Origin: JANQIO01 sp043585095
Lineage (GTDB): Bacteria; Pseudomonadota; Gammaproteobacteria; Pseudomonadales; Halieaceae
Length of the DNA: 64,000 bases
Direction: 5' to 3'
Assembly (NCBI GenBank): GCA_043585095.1
Contig: CP121321.1
Location: forward strand, 3,410,001 to 3,474,000
The stretch's first letter is position 1. Each line of letters begins with the position of its first letter. Positions 32,307 through 42,110 of the stretch are shown piece by piece. The position numbers and the translations under genes were made by a program. The notes under the pieces are model-generated. The model was not told the origin of the DNA, did no database searches, and was given only the letters and a program-made list of their open reading frames with translations.

Positions 32307-33248
32307 GTGAGTCAGCTCAATACCCCACCGGATACCTTTCAAGATCTTATTCTCAGACTGCAACAATTCTGGGCAGACCGCGGTTGCGTTGTCTTGCAGC
32401 CGCTGGATTTGGAAGTCGGCGCAGGAACTTTCCACCCCGCCACATTCTTAAGGTCGATTGGGCCGGAGGCCTGGAACACCGCGTATGTGCAGCCTTGCCG
32501 TAGGCCTGGGGATGGCCGTTACGGCGAAAACCCTAACCGGCTGCAGCACTACTATCAGTTTCAGGTCCTGCTCAAGCCATCGCCGCCGGATATTGTGGAT
32601 CAGTATTTGGAATCCTTGCGATTCCTGGGGGTCGATACCGCAATTCACGACGTCCGCCTGGTTGAAGATAACTGGGAATCTCCCACCCTGGGCGCCTGGG
32701 GCCTGGGATGGGAAGTCTGGCTCAATGGCATGGAGGTTACCCAGTTTACCTATTTTCAGCAGGTCGGCGGGTTAGAGTGCTTCCCTGTGTCCGGCGAAAT
32801 CACCTACGGACTGGAGCGCATTGCCATGTATCTGCAGGGCGTAGACAGTATCTATGATTTGGTATGGACCCGGGGACCCGGCGGACCGGTAAGCTATGGC
32901 GATGTGTTCCATCAGAATGAGGTAGAGATGTCGCGCTTTAATTTCGAGGAGGCCGACATTCCGGAATTACATCGTCAGTTTGATTTCTATGAAGCCCAAA
33001 GCCAGAGCTTGATCGAAAAGTCACTACCCCTGCCTGCCTACGAAATGGTTATGAAGGCCTCCCACGCTTTCAATCTTCTGGACGCGAGAAAAGCGATTTC
33101 CGTAACAGAGCGGCAACGCTTTATTTTGCGCGTTAGAAGCCTCGCACGCGGTGTGGCGCAAACCTATTTTGATGCACGCAAGGCCCTTGGCTTTCCTCTT
33201 GCCACAGCAGAGCTAAGAGAAGCCGCATTGAAACGAGACGAGTCATGA
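32307..33248 (+). CDS. glyQ: Glycine–tRNA ligase alpha subunit
   Basis: A 313-residue class II synthetase catalytic subunit. It has motif 2-like regions (QPCRRPGDGRYGENPNR), QVLLKPSPPDI and the GLERIAMYLQGVDS helix. It forms an alpha2beta2 enzyme with GlyS, charging tRNA-Gly. Translation starts at GTG 32307 with AGGGA eleven bases upstream. The stop overlaps the glyS ATG by 4 bp. Confidence 0.97.
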   Translation: MSQLNTPPDTFQDLILRLQQFWADRGCVVLQPLDLEVGAGTFHPATFLRSIGPEAWNTAYVQPCRRPGDGRYGENPNRLQHYYQFQVLLKPSPPDIVDQYLESLRFLGVDTAIHDVRLVEDNWESPTLGAWGLGWEVWLNGMEVTQFTYFQQVGGLECFPVSGEITYGLERIAMYLQGVDSIYDLVWTRGPGGPVSYGDVFHQNEVEMSRFNFEEADIPELHRQFDFYEAQSQSLIEKSLPLPAYEMVMKASHAFNLLDARKAISVTERQRFILRVRSLARGVAQTYFDARKALGFPLATAELREAALKRDES

Positions 33249-35326
33249 GCAGCACTGCGACATTATTGCTAGAACTGGGTACAGAAGAGCTGCCGCCTGG
33301 AAGCCTGCTAAAGTTGAGCCAGGCTCTTGCCCAAGGGCTGAGCGAAGAGCTCAGCGGCCATCAGCTTGCCCACGAGCCTGTGCAGGTTTTTGCCACACCC
33401 CGTCGGCTTGCTGTTCAGGTACCTGCACTTCAACTGCAGGGTGAAGATCAGTCTATAGAAGTGTTTGGGCCACCGGCCGATCGCGCCAGGCTAGACAATG
33501 GCGACTGGTCTCCGGCCGCTCTGGGCTTTGCAAAAAAACAGGGTGTCACGCCAGACGCACTGCAGACCGCGGAGACGGACAAGGGCCCCAGGCTGGTTTT
33601 TCGTGAAGTCGCTGCCGGGCGCAAGGTCGTCAACGTCCTACCTGAGATTCTACCCGGGATCATAGCCAGCCTGCCGGTTCCCAAACGAATGCGCTGGGGA
33701 TCCTCCCGCGAGGAGTTTTTACGCCCCGTGCATTGGCTTGTTGCATTGCTGGGCGGCGAAGTGGTGCCCTGCTCCGCTCTTGGACTGTCCGCGGACCGGA
33801 TCACTTACGGGCACCGCTTTCATCACCCCGATGCGATCACCCTAAGCGACGCTGATAGTTATGAAGATACGCTAAAACAGGCTTACGTATTGGCAAGCTT
33901 CGCGAAACGTAAAGCCCTGATCACAAAGCAAGTTGAGCAGCAGGCCAATATTATTGGTGCCAAAGCCGTCGTAGATCCTGGCCTGTTGGAAGAGGTAACC
34001 GCGCTCGTCGAGTGGCCGGTAGCACTGACTGGCAACTTTGAATCACGTTTTCTGGCGGTGCCTCAGGAAGCCCTGGTGTCCTCAATGGCCGAGCACCAGA
34101 AGTACTTCCACTTGATCGATAAAGAAGGCCAGTTGCTGCCCCACTTTATTTTTGTCAGCAATATAGAAAGCCAGGACCCCGCCCAGGTAATCGACGGCAA
34201 CGAGCGAGTCATCCGTCCAAGGCTGGCAGACGCCGCCTTCTTTTTCGAAAGCGATAAGAGCACGCCGCTCGCTGACCGCCTGCCCGCGCTTGGCAAGGTT
34301 GTATTTCAGCAGAAGCTTGGAACACTGCTCGATAAGACGGAGCGCCTGGCCGCCCTGGCGCGTGCGCTCGCGCCTGCGGTGAACGCTAACCCTGATGAGG
34401 CGGCACGCGCTGCTACCCTTAGCAAGGCGGATTTAACCACACAAATGGTGGGCGAGTTTTCAGACCTTCAGGGTATAGCGGGCCGATACTACGCCCAGCA
34501 TGACAACGAGTCAGCGGACGTTGCCAATGCAATAGAGCAGCACTACTGGCCCGCGTTCGCAGGTGATCAGCTACCCAGCTCACCTGTCGCCGCCGTCGTT
34601 GCACTGGCAGACCGGCTCGATACCTTGATCGGTATTTTTGGTATTGGACAAGCGCCGACCGGCTCAAAAGATCCCTTTGCACTCCGACGTGCGGCGCTGG
34701 GCGTGCTGCGTATCCTGGTTGAGATGGAGTTCCCGCTGGATTTGCGTGAATGCTTGCAGAGCGCTGCTGACGGATTCCCTGCAGACGTATTAGCCAGTGA
34801 TACCGTCGGCCAGGTGACCGATTATGTCTTGGAGCGCATGCGCGCGTGGTATGAAGATGACAGGATCCCCGTAGAGGTTTTCAAGGCCGTCAGTGCCAAG
34901 GCCCTCTCCGTTCCCCTGAATATTGATCAACGCGTTAAAGCCGTCGATGCGTTTACGGCGCTGCCAGAAGCAGTAGCCCTGGCGGCGGCCAACAAAAGAG
35001 TCTCCAACATCCTGGAAAAACAAGCACCAGATTCAAAGTCTCTCATTGTAAGCGAGCGCTTACTTACGGAGCCTGCTGAAGCTGCTTTGCACGACGCGGT
35101 AGAGCAGCAACGACCCGTTATGGAAGCGCACTTGGCCAAAGGACATTACACCGAAGCGCTAACGGGGCTGGCGAGCCTTCAGGGTCCTGTTGACCAGTTT
35201 TTCGACGAAGTCATGGTGATGGCGGAGGCCGAAGACGTACGCGTTAATCGCCTGGCACTGTTACAGTCGCTGCGTAACCTTTTCTTGCAGGTCGCAGATA
35301 TCTCCCTGCTGGCTCCGAGCAAATAG
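33245..35326 (+). CDS. glyS: Glycine–tRNA ligase beta subunit
   Basis: A 693-residue subunit of normal length. It carries the N-terminal LLELGTEELPPGSL, the RMRWGSSREEFLRPVHWLVAL region, the HD-like segment and a C-terminal DALR-type anticodon-binding part (EVMVMAEAEDVRVNRLALLQSLRNLF). It recognises tRNA-Gly for the alpha subunit. It overlaps glyQ by 4 bp. After its stop, 189 bp separate it from the convergent gyrB; I see no clear terminator there. Confidence 0.97.
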   Translation: MSSTATLLLELGTEELPPGSLLKLSQALAQGLSEELSGHQLAHEPVQVFATPRRLAVQVPALQLQGEDQSIEVFGPPADRARLDNGDWSPAALGFAKKQGVTPDALQTAETDKGPRLVFREVAAGRKVVNVLPEILPGIIASLPVPKRMRWGSSREEFLRPVHWLVALLGGEVVPCSALGLSADRITYGHRFHHPDAITLSDADSYEDTLKQAYVLASFAKRKALITKQVEQQANIIGAKAVVDPGLLEEVTALVEWPVALTGNFESRFLAVPQEALVSSMAEHQKYFHLIDKEGQLLPHFIFVSNIESQDPAQVIDGNERVIRPRLADAAFFFESDKSTPLADRLPALGKVVFQQKLGTLLDKTERLAALARALAPAVNANPDEAARAATLSKADLTTQMVGEFSDLQGIAGRYYAQHDNESADVANAIEQHYWPAFAGDQLPSSPVAAVVALADRLDTLIGIFGIGQAPTGSKDPFALRRAALGVLRILVEMEFPLDLRECLQSAADGFPADVLASDTVGQVTDYVLERMRAWYEDDRIPVEVFKAVSAKALSVPLNIDQRVKAVDAFTALPEAVALAAANKRVSNILEKQAPDSKSLIVSERLLTEPAEAALHDAVEQQRPVMEAHLAKGHYTEALTGLASLQGPVDQFFDEVMVMAEAEDVRVNRLALLQSLRNLFLQVADISLLAPSK

Positions 35327-35515
35327 AAGCTCGAGAAGAACCTCTCACTACAGACTACGCCCTGAAGCGAGGCTCCTCTTAACGAGGCGCTGCGAAGACT
35401 ACCCTACACGCCACATCCTTAAGCAAGGAAGCATCGCCATGCCTATTCAATGTGGCAGTGCACCGCCTTGACGGCTGCCAAACAGCTAGCGAGACAGGTG
35501 GCGCTTTTGGTGGGG

Positions 35516-37930
35516 TCAGATATCCAGATTAGCCACCGACAGCGCGTTGTCCTGGATAAAGTCACGTCGTGGCTCGACGTGATCGCCCATAAGCGTCGTG
35601 AAAATCTGGTCGGCAGCGATAGCGTCATCGATAGTCACTTGCAACATGCGACGAGTTTCAGGATCCATGGTGGTCTCCCACAGCTGGTCGGGGTTCATTT
35701 CACCCAGGCCTTTATAACGCTGAATATTGTAGCCTCGCGCAGCCTCTGCCATTAACCATTCAAGTACGGCGGCGAAGCTGCGGGTCTCATATCGCTTCTC
35801 GCCGCGTTGGATATAGCCATCTTCTTCGATCAATCCTTGCAGCTTGGCAGCCAGAGCACAGAGCGCACGGTATTCACCTGAGCTAAAGAAGTCCCTTCCA
35901 TATTCGGTATGACTTTCAACGCCGTGAGACAGCAATTTTACGACTGGATAATACAAATTACGTTCGGGATCTTTGCGCACCAGGCAGGTATAAAGACGAC
36001 CTTCGGCAACATTTTGCTCTACGGCCGCCTGTAAAGTGGCTGCCCACTCTTTCACCTTAGCCTCTTCGGGCAGGTCATCCAGCGACAGCGGTGCAATCTC
36101 TAACATGGCCCACAAAACATCAGCTGAGTACAGCCTGCTCAGACGATCTATGGTTGCCGCAACACCGCGATATTCCCGTAGTAGTGCTTCCAGACCCGCA
36201 CCACTGATAGGCGGTGAGTCAGCGCTTACATACAGCGCAGCTCCCTCCAGTGCTGACTGTGTGAGATATTCATTTAAAGACGCATCGTCTTTAAGGTACT
36301 GGTGCTGCTTACCTTTAGAGACCTTGTACAAGGGCGGTTGGGCGATATAAATGTGCCCGCGCTCCAGCAGCTGTGGCATTTGGCGGAAGAAAAAGGTTAG
36401 CAGCAGGGTGCGGATATGTGAGCCGTCAACGTCCGCGTCCGTCATGATGATAATGCTGTGATAACGAAGCTTGTCGGGATCAAACTCGTCTTTGCCGATG
36501 CCGCAGCCAAGGGCCGTTACTATTGTGCCAACCTCAGCCGAACCCAACATTTTGTCGAACCGCGCCTTTTCGACGTTAAGGATTTTACCTTTAAGGGGCA
36601 AGATAGCCTGAGTGCGCCTGTCCCGACCCTGTTTAGCGGAGCCGCCAGCAGAGTCGCCCTCCACAAGATAGATTTCCGATAATGCAGGATCCTTTTCCTG
36701 GCAGTCAGCCAGCTTCCCTGGCAGACCCGCTATGTCCAGAGCGCCCTTGCGACGGGTCATCTCTCGAGCTTTGCGAGCCGCCTCGCGCGCGCGTGCAGCA
36801 TCCAGCATTTTTGAGACCACCGCTTTGGCCTCTATGGGGTTTTCAATCAGATAGTCGCCGAAGCGCTGGTTCATCGCTTGCTCAACCGAGGTCTTCACCT
36901 CCGAAGACACCAGCTTATCCTTGGTTTGCGATGAAAACTTGGGATCCGGCACCTTCACAGAAATAATCGCGGTAAGACCCTCACGCGCATCATCTCCTGT
37001 CGTACTGACTTTAGCGGTTTTAGAGAGCCCTTCTTTTTCGATATAGGCGTTTAAATTCCGGGTCAAAGCGGCACGAAAGCCCGCCAGGTGCGTGCCACCG
37101 TCTCGCTGAGGAATATTGTTGGTATAGCAGAAAATATTTTCCTGGAACGTATCGTTCCACTGCAAGGCAACTTCTACCCCTACCCCGTCATCCTGCATGA
37201 CATTGAAATGGAAGGCTTTATTGACGGGCGTTTTGTTAAGGTTGAGATAATCGACGAATGCGGCCAGACCGCCATCGTAGCAATAGTCCTCTTTCTCGCC
37301 ACTGCGCTCATCCACCAAATGGATGAATACGCCAGAATTCAAGAAAGCGAGTTCACGAAGCCGTTTGGCAAGATAATCAAAATGAAAAGCGATATTTGAA
37401 AAGGTCTCTGCGCTCGGCTTAAAGCGAACCTCAGTGCCGGTGGCTTCCGTATCACCCACCTTTGCTAGCGGCGCCTGTGGTACGCCATGTCGGTAGGTCT
37501 GCTCGTACATGCTGCCTTCACGGCGCACCGTCAATAGCAACTCTTCCGAGAGCGCGTTAACAACGGATACCCCCACGCCATGCAGCCCGCCTGAAACCTT
37601 GTAAGAGTTATCGTCAAACTTACCGCCGGCGTGCAGCACCGTCATAATTACTTCAGCAGCAGAAACGCCCTCTTCATGCTCCTCAGTAGGAATGCCGCGG
37701 CCATTGTCAGACACCGAAACAGACTCATCGGGGTGAATGATGACCGTGATTTTGGAACAGTGGCCCGCCAATGCTTCGTCGATGGAGTTATCCACCAACT
37801 CAAACACCATGTGGTGAAGGCCCGTACCGTCATCGGTATCACCGATATACATACCAGGGCGCTTGCGAACTGCATCCAGTCCCTTAAGAACCTTAATGCT
37901 CGAGGAGTCGTAATTCTGTTCTTCGCTCAT
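35516..37930 (-). CDS. gyrB: DNA gyrase subunit B
   Basis: An 804-residue type IIA topoisomerase ATPase subunit. The GHKL ATPase domain shows ELVDNSIDEALAGH, DNGRGIPTEEHEEG and GGLHGVGVSVVNALS. The Toprim domain has EGDSAGGSAKQGRDR (catalytic Glu) and DADVDGSHIRTLLL. The C-terminal QRYKGLGEMNPDQLWETTMDPE is standard, and the gammaproteobacterial insertion in the Toprim region is present. It is the last gene of the dnaA–dnaN–recF–gyrB run, 33 bp after recF. Confidence 0.98.
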   Translation of the reverse strand: MSEEQNYDSSSIKVLKGLDAVRKRPGMYIGDTDDGTGLHHMVFELVDNSIDEALAGHCSKITVIIHPDESVSVSDNGRGIPTEEHEEGVSAAEVIMTVLHAGGKFDDNSYKVSGGLHGVGVSVVNALSEELLLTVRREGSMYEQTYRHGVPQAPLAKVGDTEATGTEVRFKPSAETFSNIAFHFDYLAKRLRELAFLNSGVFIHLVDERSGEKEDYCYDGGLAAFVDYLNLNKTPVNKAFHFNVMQDDGVGVEVALQWNDTFQENIFCYTNNIPQRDGGTHLAGFRAALTRNLNAYIEKEGLSKTAKVSTTGDDAREGLTAIISVKVPDPKFSSQTKDKLVSSEVKTSVEQAMNQRFGDYLIENPIEAKAVVSKMLDAARAREAARKAREMTRRKGALDIAGLPGKLADCQEKDPALSEIYLVEGDSAGGSAKQGRDRRTQAILPLKGKILNVEKARFDKMLGSAEVGTIVTALGCGIGKDEFDPDKLRYHSIIIMTDADVDGSHIRTLLLTFFFRQMPQLLERGHIYIAQPPLYKVSKGKQHQYLKDDASLNEYLTQSALEGAALYVSADSPPISGAGLEALLREYRGVAATIDRLSRLYSADVLWAMLEIAPLSLDDLPEEAKVKEWAATLQAAVEQNVAEGRLYTCLVRKDPERNLYYPVVKLLSHGVESHTEYGRDFFSSGEYRALCALAAKLQGLIEEDGYIQRGEKRYETRSFAAVLEWLMAEAARGYNIQRYKGLGEMNPDQLWETTMDPETRRMLQVTIDDAIAADQIFTTLMGDHVEPRRDFIQDNALSVANLDI

Positions 37931-37963
37931 GTAGATCTCATTTTAAGCGTACCAGCCATCGGG

Positions 37964-39064
37964 CTATGCCACGCGTTTTACTCTGCCATGTTCCACGTGG
38001 AACATGGCGACCTGTTCCTTTGTGCCGGGCCAAATCGCCTCGGCATCTTGCCGCTCTATGCAGGTTACAAACACCTGCGCATCGATCTCTTCAAGTATCG
38101 ACGCGACAGCAACACAATGATCGCGGTCTAGCTCGGCTGTTAGATCGTCGATCAAATACACGCAGCGCTTATCTTTTGCTTCCAGCATATGCACACCCTG
38201 AGACAACTTAAGCGCACATATCACCAGTTTCAGCTGGCCCCTGGATAGCGTTTCGGCGGCGTTTCGTCCTGCCGCCAGTACGCGTATGTCAGCGCGCTGC
38301 GGCCCGCTGTGCGTATAGCCCTGCTGAACATCTGAGCTACGGCTTGCATCCAACGACGCCTTTAGCGACGCTTCCGCATCCCAGCCCCGTCGATACCGCA
38401 AGGACAACGACAACTCATCCCTACAGAGCCTTGAGGCAAGCTCAATAAATCTCGGCTCCAGCGCCCGCAGATAGCGCTGCCGGGCACCGTCAACGGCCTC
38501 CCCGGCTATGGCCAGCTCATTATCCCACGGCGCTAAAGACGCGTCGTCGATTTTACCACGGCGCAGGAGATTGTTGCGTTGTTTTATTGCGCGCTGAAAG
38601 CGCTGCCAAGCAGGCAGGAATAAATGTTCCACGTGGAACACTCCCCAATCGACGAAGTGTCTGCGGGTTTGGGGTGAGCCTGTCAGTATTTCAAAGCTAT
38701 CTGCATGAATGAGCTGGAGCGGTAGCGCCTCGGCCAACGCAGAGCGCGACTGGGCCGCCTCCCCACCCAGCCTGGCATCGAGCGTGCCGTCGCGAGCCCT
38801 GCTCACGCCCACAGTCAGCGCCCCGTGTGACGGCTCGGTGCGGATTTCGCCAAACACCGTACAGCGCTCCTGATCATGATTAATAACGGGCTTGATGCTA
38901 GAGGTTCTGAAGGATCTCGCCATACCGAGAAGGTGTATACCCTCGAGTAAGCTGGTTTTACCGCTGCCGTTTTGTCCGAACACAACGTTAGTGCGTTCCA
39001 GGCCTTTTAAACTCAAGCTCTCGAGATTACGCAAACCTGTACAGTCAAGGCGTACCAGAGACAT
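37964..39064 (-). CDS. recF: DNA replication and repair protein RecF
   Basis: A 366-residue SMC-like ATPase that helps RecA loading at gaps. Walker A is GQNGSGKT (30–37), the signature LSRGQLKLVICALKLSQG and Walker B VYLIDDLTAELDRDH. It carries the usual DWGxFHVEH motif. Two parS sites are embedded in the gene: one encodes the FHVE of that conserved motif, the other an MFHVEH in the C-terminal tail (VAMFHVEHGRVKRVA), which looks like an addition. It lies 28 bp after dnaN. Confidence 0.97.
   Translation of the reverse strand: MSLVRLDCTGLRNLESLSLKGLERTNVVFGQNGSGKTSLLEGIHLLGMARSFRTSSIKPVINHDQERCTVFGEIRTEPSHGALTVGVSRARDGTLDARLGGEAAQSRSALAEALPLQLIHADSFEILTGSPQTRRHFVDWGVFHVEHLFLPAWQRFQRAIKQRNNLLRRGKIDDASLAPWDNELAIAGEAVDGARQRYLRALEPRFIELASRLCRDELSLSLRYRRGWDAEASLKASLDASRSSDVQQGYTHSGPQRADIRVLAAGRNAAETLSRGQLKLVICALKLSQGVHMLEAKDKRCVYLIDDLTAELDRDHCVAVASILEEIDAQVFVTCIERQDAEAIWPGTKEQVAMFHVEHGRVKRVA
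37985..38008. promoter_or_regulatory. parS site 1, perfect palindrome in the 3' end of recF
   Basis: The 16-bp core TGTTCCACGTGGAACA occupies 37989–38004 and matches the parS consensus of the Pseudomonas type. The dyad extends perfectly to 24 bp (37985–38008). It is the expected loading site for the ParB encoded at 50669–51580. Confidence 0.92.
38625..38640. promoter_or_regulatory. parS site 2, within recF
   Basis: A second exact TGTTCCACGTGGAACA copy, 636 bp from the first. It coincides with the codons for FHVEH in the conserved RecF motif DWGVFHVEH. Confidence 0.92.
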
Positions 39065-39092
39065 GGTCGTCAGTGTTCCGCCGTTAGCGGTC

Positions 39093-40199
39093 TTATAGCC
39101 TCATAGGCATGACAACATATACAGCGTCGCCGTGCTCTGGTTCCTCAAGCAGGGCGCTGCTATTCGGATCAGCGAGAGAGAGCTTCACCTTCTCACTATC
39201 CAGTACGCCCAGCACATCCAGTAAATAGCTCACGTTGAAGCCGATCTCAAGTGAGTCTCCCTGATACTCTACACTCACGTTTTCTTCAGCTTCTTCTTGT
39301 TCCGGATTATTAGCGACGATCTGCATAGATCCACTTTCCACCGTTAGGCGAACACCCCGGTACTTCTCATTAGAAAGGATAGCCGTGCGAGTAAACGCCT
39401 GACGCAGCTCTTCGCGATCACCCAGAACGGTTTTATCAGAGTTCCGTGGCAAAACACGCTCGTAGTCGGGAAACTTGCCATCTACGAGCTTTGAGGTAAA
39501 CGTGAAGTCATCGGTATTAGCCCTAATATGGTTATCCCCGATAACGATGCTGATTTCACTGCCCTCATCGGTTAATAAGCGCGATAACTCCAAGACGCCT
39601 TTACGCGGCAGAATGACCTGCTTTGGCGCCTGATCAGGGAAAGCGCTCTCCAGCGCGCACATCGCCAGCCGATGCCCGTCAGTCGCTACGACGCGCAACA
39701 CGTCCGGCTTCAGCTCCCACAACATGCCATTCAGGTAATAGCGAACATCCTGTTGCGCCATAGCGAATGCGGTTTTATCTATCAAGCGGCGAAGCTGGCC
39801 CTGCATAAGCGTCACTTTGTGAGTTCCCATGCTGTCCTCGACGTTCGGGAAATCCCGCGCCGGCAGACTGGATAGCGTGAATCTACTGCGGCCAGAACGA
39901 ACCAGCACTTTGCCATCCTCTACTGTAAAGCTGATCTCGCAGCCCTCTGGGAGGGATTTACAAATATCTACCAGCTTTCGCGCGGGAATCGTAATTTCCC
40001 CATTATCTGAGGCCGCATCAGAAAGGCGCACGCGACCGACTAACTCTACCTCCAGGTCCGTACCCGTCAGCGACAGCCACTCCTTATCTACCACGAGCAA
40101 TACATTCGCCAAAATCGGCAGCGTCTGGCGGCGCTCTACAACACCTGCAACCAGATTCAATGGTTTAAGCAAGGCATCCCGTGAAATAGAGAATTTCAT
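39093..40199 (-). CDS. dnaN: DNA polymerase III sliding clamp (beta)
   Basis: A 368-residue clamp with three similar domains and no catalytic site. The N-terminal MKFSISRDALLKPLNLVAGVVERRQTLPILANVLL and the C-terminal YVVMPMRL are typical, the latter lining the partner-binding pocket. It tethers polymerases to DNA. It is 50 bp after dnaA and 28 bp before recF in one operon. Confidence 0.98.
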   Translation of the reverse strand: MKFSISRDALLKPLNLVAGVVERRQTLPILANVLLVVDKEWLSLTGTDLEVELVGRVRLSDAASDNGEITIPARKLVDICKSLPEGCEISFTVEDGKVLVRSGRSRFTLSSLPARDFPNVEDSMGTHKVTLMQGQLRRLIDKTAFAMAQQDVRYYLNGMLWELKPDVLRVVATDGHRLAMCALESAFPDQAPKQVILPRKGVLELSRLLTDEGSEISIVIGDNHIRANTDDFTFTSKLVDGKFPDYERVLPRNSDKTVLGDREELRQAFTRTAILSNEKYRGVRLTVESGSMQIVANNPEQEEAEENVSVEYQGDSLEIGFNVSYLLDVLGVLDSEKVKLSLADPNSSALLEEPEHGDAVYVVMPMRL

Positions 40200-40249
40200 A
40201 GATTATCGTGTCCTGTAACTCGGCTCTCGGCTCGACGTGGGCAGCGCAC

Positions 40250-41788
40250 TCAGGTAGTTAGAGATCGCAGTAAATTCTTATAGTCTTCATGGATATCAGA
40301 GTCTGCTTCGCGCAGCTCCTTAATTTTTCGACAAGCATGCAAGACGGTCGTGTGATCGCGGCCGCCAAAGTTTTCCCCTATCTCTGGAAGACTGTAATTA
40401 GTCAGCTCCTTAGACAACGCCATGGCTACCTGGCGTGGTCGGGCTACGGAACGGCTTCGCCGCTTCGACATAAGGTCAGACAATTTGATCTTGTAATACT
40501 CGGCCACGGTGCGCTGGATATTATCGAGCGACACCTGCTTATCTTGCAATGCTAACAAGTCCTTTAGGCTCTCTTTTATCAAACCGATATCAATGGGCTT
40601 TGAGGTGAAGTGTGCACTCGCTATCACCCTTTTAAGTGCACCTTCAAGTTCACGGACGTTCGAACGAATGCGTTGAGCTATAAAAAACGCCGACTCAGCC
40701 GGCAGCTCGATTCGCGCCTGCTCCGCTTTCTTCATTAAAATGGCGACACGCGTTTCTAATTCCGGTGGCTCCACGGCAACCGTCAGCCCCCACCCGAAAC
40801 GGGATTTAAGGCGCTCTTCAAGCCCATCTATCTCCTTCGGGTAACGATCACAGGTCAGGATCATCTGCTGTCCGCCTTCCAGCAAAGCATTGAATGTATG
40901 GAAGAACTCTTCTTGAGAGCGCTCCTTGCCAGCAAAGAATTGAATGTCATCAATCAGTAGTGCATCTACTGATCGGTAATAGCGCTTGAAATCGTTGATC
41001 GCATTCAGCTGCAGTGCTTTCACCATATCCGCCACGAAGCGCTCTGAATGAAGATAGACCACCTTGGCATCAGGGTTGCGCCGCAACAGCGCATTACCAA
41101 CGGCATGCATTAGGTGGGTTTTACCCAGGCCAACGCCACCATAGAGAAACAGCGGGTTATAAGAGTCTCCAGGGTTGGTCGCGACCTGACCAGAGGCCGC
41201 TAACGCTAATTGATTCGATTTACCTTCCACGAAGTTGTCGAAAGTGTAGTGATCAACAAGATAGTTCTGGTGCCGGATTGCGCCCTCAACTTCTACCTGC
41301 CTCACTTCACTTCTTTTGGCATTTGTGTGGTGGCTGTTTTTGTGGCTATTGTTGTGGACGGTGTTATAGCTAGAGTTATAGCCAGACTTGGCACGGGAAG
41401 GGTTGTGGGAGTGGGAGTGGGAGCCGGACGTCGGGTTTGACATCGCCCCGGCCTGGTCTGAGGACCTGACTGGTAAACGTTCACCCAGCTGTGTTGAGCT
41501 CCCGACCGACGCGGCGACAGGTGCGTTGCCCTCTGGTTGCCCGATATCCATCACAACGCGATAGTCAGTATTATCGGCGAGCTCCGTGGCCAGCTCACTT
41601 ATGCGCTCGAAAAACTTATCCATCACCCAGTCTTTTACAAAGCGATTAGGCGCAAATAGCTGGAGTTCACCTCCTTCTAACCCGTCATCTTCCTGCGCCT
41701 TGAGCGGCTTAATCCACGTATTGAACTGCTGCGATGGCAACTCATCCTGGAGATGGTTAACACATCTATCCCACACCATGCCTGGCAT
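40250..41788 (-). CDS. dnaA: Chromosomal replication initiator DnaA
   Basis: A 512-residue AAA+ initiator. Domain I (about 1–85) has WDRCVNHLQDELPSQQFNTWI. Domain II (about 86–170) is a low-complexity His/Ser/Asn linker built from short repeats. Domain III shows Walker A GGVGLGKT (217–224) and Walker B LLIDDIQFF. Domain IV ends in the DnaA signature GGRDHTTVLHACRKI. It melts oriC, which lies directly upstream. The ATG at 41788 has GAGGTAGGT before it. The linker is unusual for its tetrapeptide repeats (YNSS/YNTV/HNNS/HKNS). Confidence 0.98.
   Translation of the reverse strand: MPGMVWDRCVNHLQDELPSQQFNTWIKPLKAQEDDGLEGGELQLFAPNRFVKDWVMDKFFERISELATELADNTDYRVVMDIGQPEGNAPVAASVGSSTQLGERLPVRSSDQAGAMSNPTSGSHSHSHNPSRAKSGYNSSYNTVHNNSHKNSHHTNAKRSEVRQVEVEGAIRHQNYLVDHYTFDNFVEGKSNQLALAASGQVATNPGDSYNPLFLYGGVGLGKTHLMHAVGNALLRRNPDAKVVYLHSERFVADMVKALQLNAINDFKRYYRSVDALLIDDIQFFAGKERSQEEFFHTFNALLEGGQQMILTCDRYPKEIDGLEERLKSRFGWGLTVAVEPPELETRVAILMKKAEQARIELPAESAFFIAQRIRSNVRELEGALKRVIASAHFTSKPIDIGLIKESLKDLLALQDKQVSLDNIQRTVAEYYKIKLSDLMSKRRSRSVARPRQVAMALSKELTNYSLPEIGENFGGRDHTTVLHACRKIKELREADSDIHEDYKNLLRSLTT
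41330..41389. repeat. Five degenerate 12-bp units encoding the DnaA linker
   Basis: GTGGCTGTTTTT, GTGGCTATTGTT, GTGGACGGTGTT, ATAGCTAGAGTT and ATAGCCAGACTT lie head to tail on the plus strand, antisense to dnaA. They encode residues about 134–153 as tetrapeptides of the pattern (Y/H)-N-x-S. A shorter 6-bp array, GTGGGA ×3, lies at 41405–41422 and encodes the HSHSH stretch. Confidence 0.8.
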
Positions 41789-41886
41789 GACCTACCTCTT
41801 TTTGTTCTGATTGTTGTTGTCGTTTTTTACTGACTTCTCGCCGCGTGCACCGCGAACCCACTTATTTCAACTTGATCGTCAAGCCT

Positions 41887-41931
41887 CTTATCAGCGCAGC
41901 CCTTATCAGCGCGGCCCTTATCAAGCGGCTG
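41887..41931. repeat. Three 15-bp tandem units between dnaA and oriC
   Basis: CTTATCAGCGCAGCC, CTTATCAGCGCGGCC and CTTATCAAGCGGCTG are contiguous, beginning 99 bp upstream of the dnaA ATG. Each starts with CTTATCA, which resembles the first half of a DnaA box but lacks CACA. Confidence 0.88.
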
Positions 41932-42110
41932 CTATCACCAGGTCTTTCTTCGACGTCCGACGGCGGCTGCACTTAAATTTAGCCGAAGTTCTGCTAAAGT
42001 CGTCTAAATTATTAAAATTCCGCCCAATATCTTTAAAAATCACCTAACGGTAGATATCTGTCTGCATATTTCGCTAAACACACCAATGTAACCAAACGGT
42101 TTTCGACGCC

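Noticed and set aside
35327..35515. Terminator between the convergent glyS and gyrB genes
   Set aside because: I looked for a stem with a T-run on either strand and found only short imperfect pairings.
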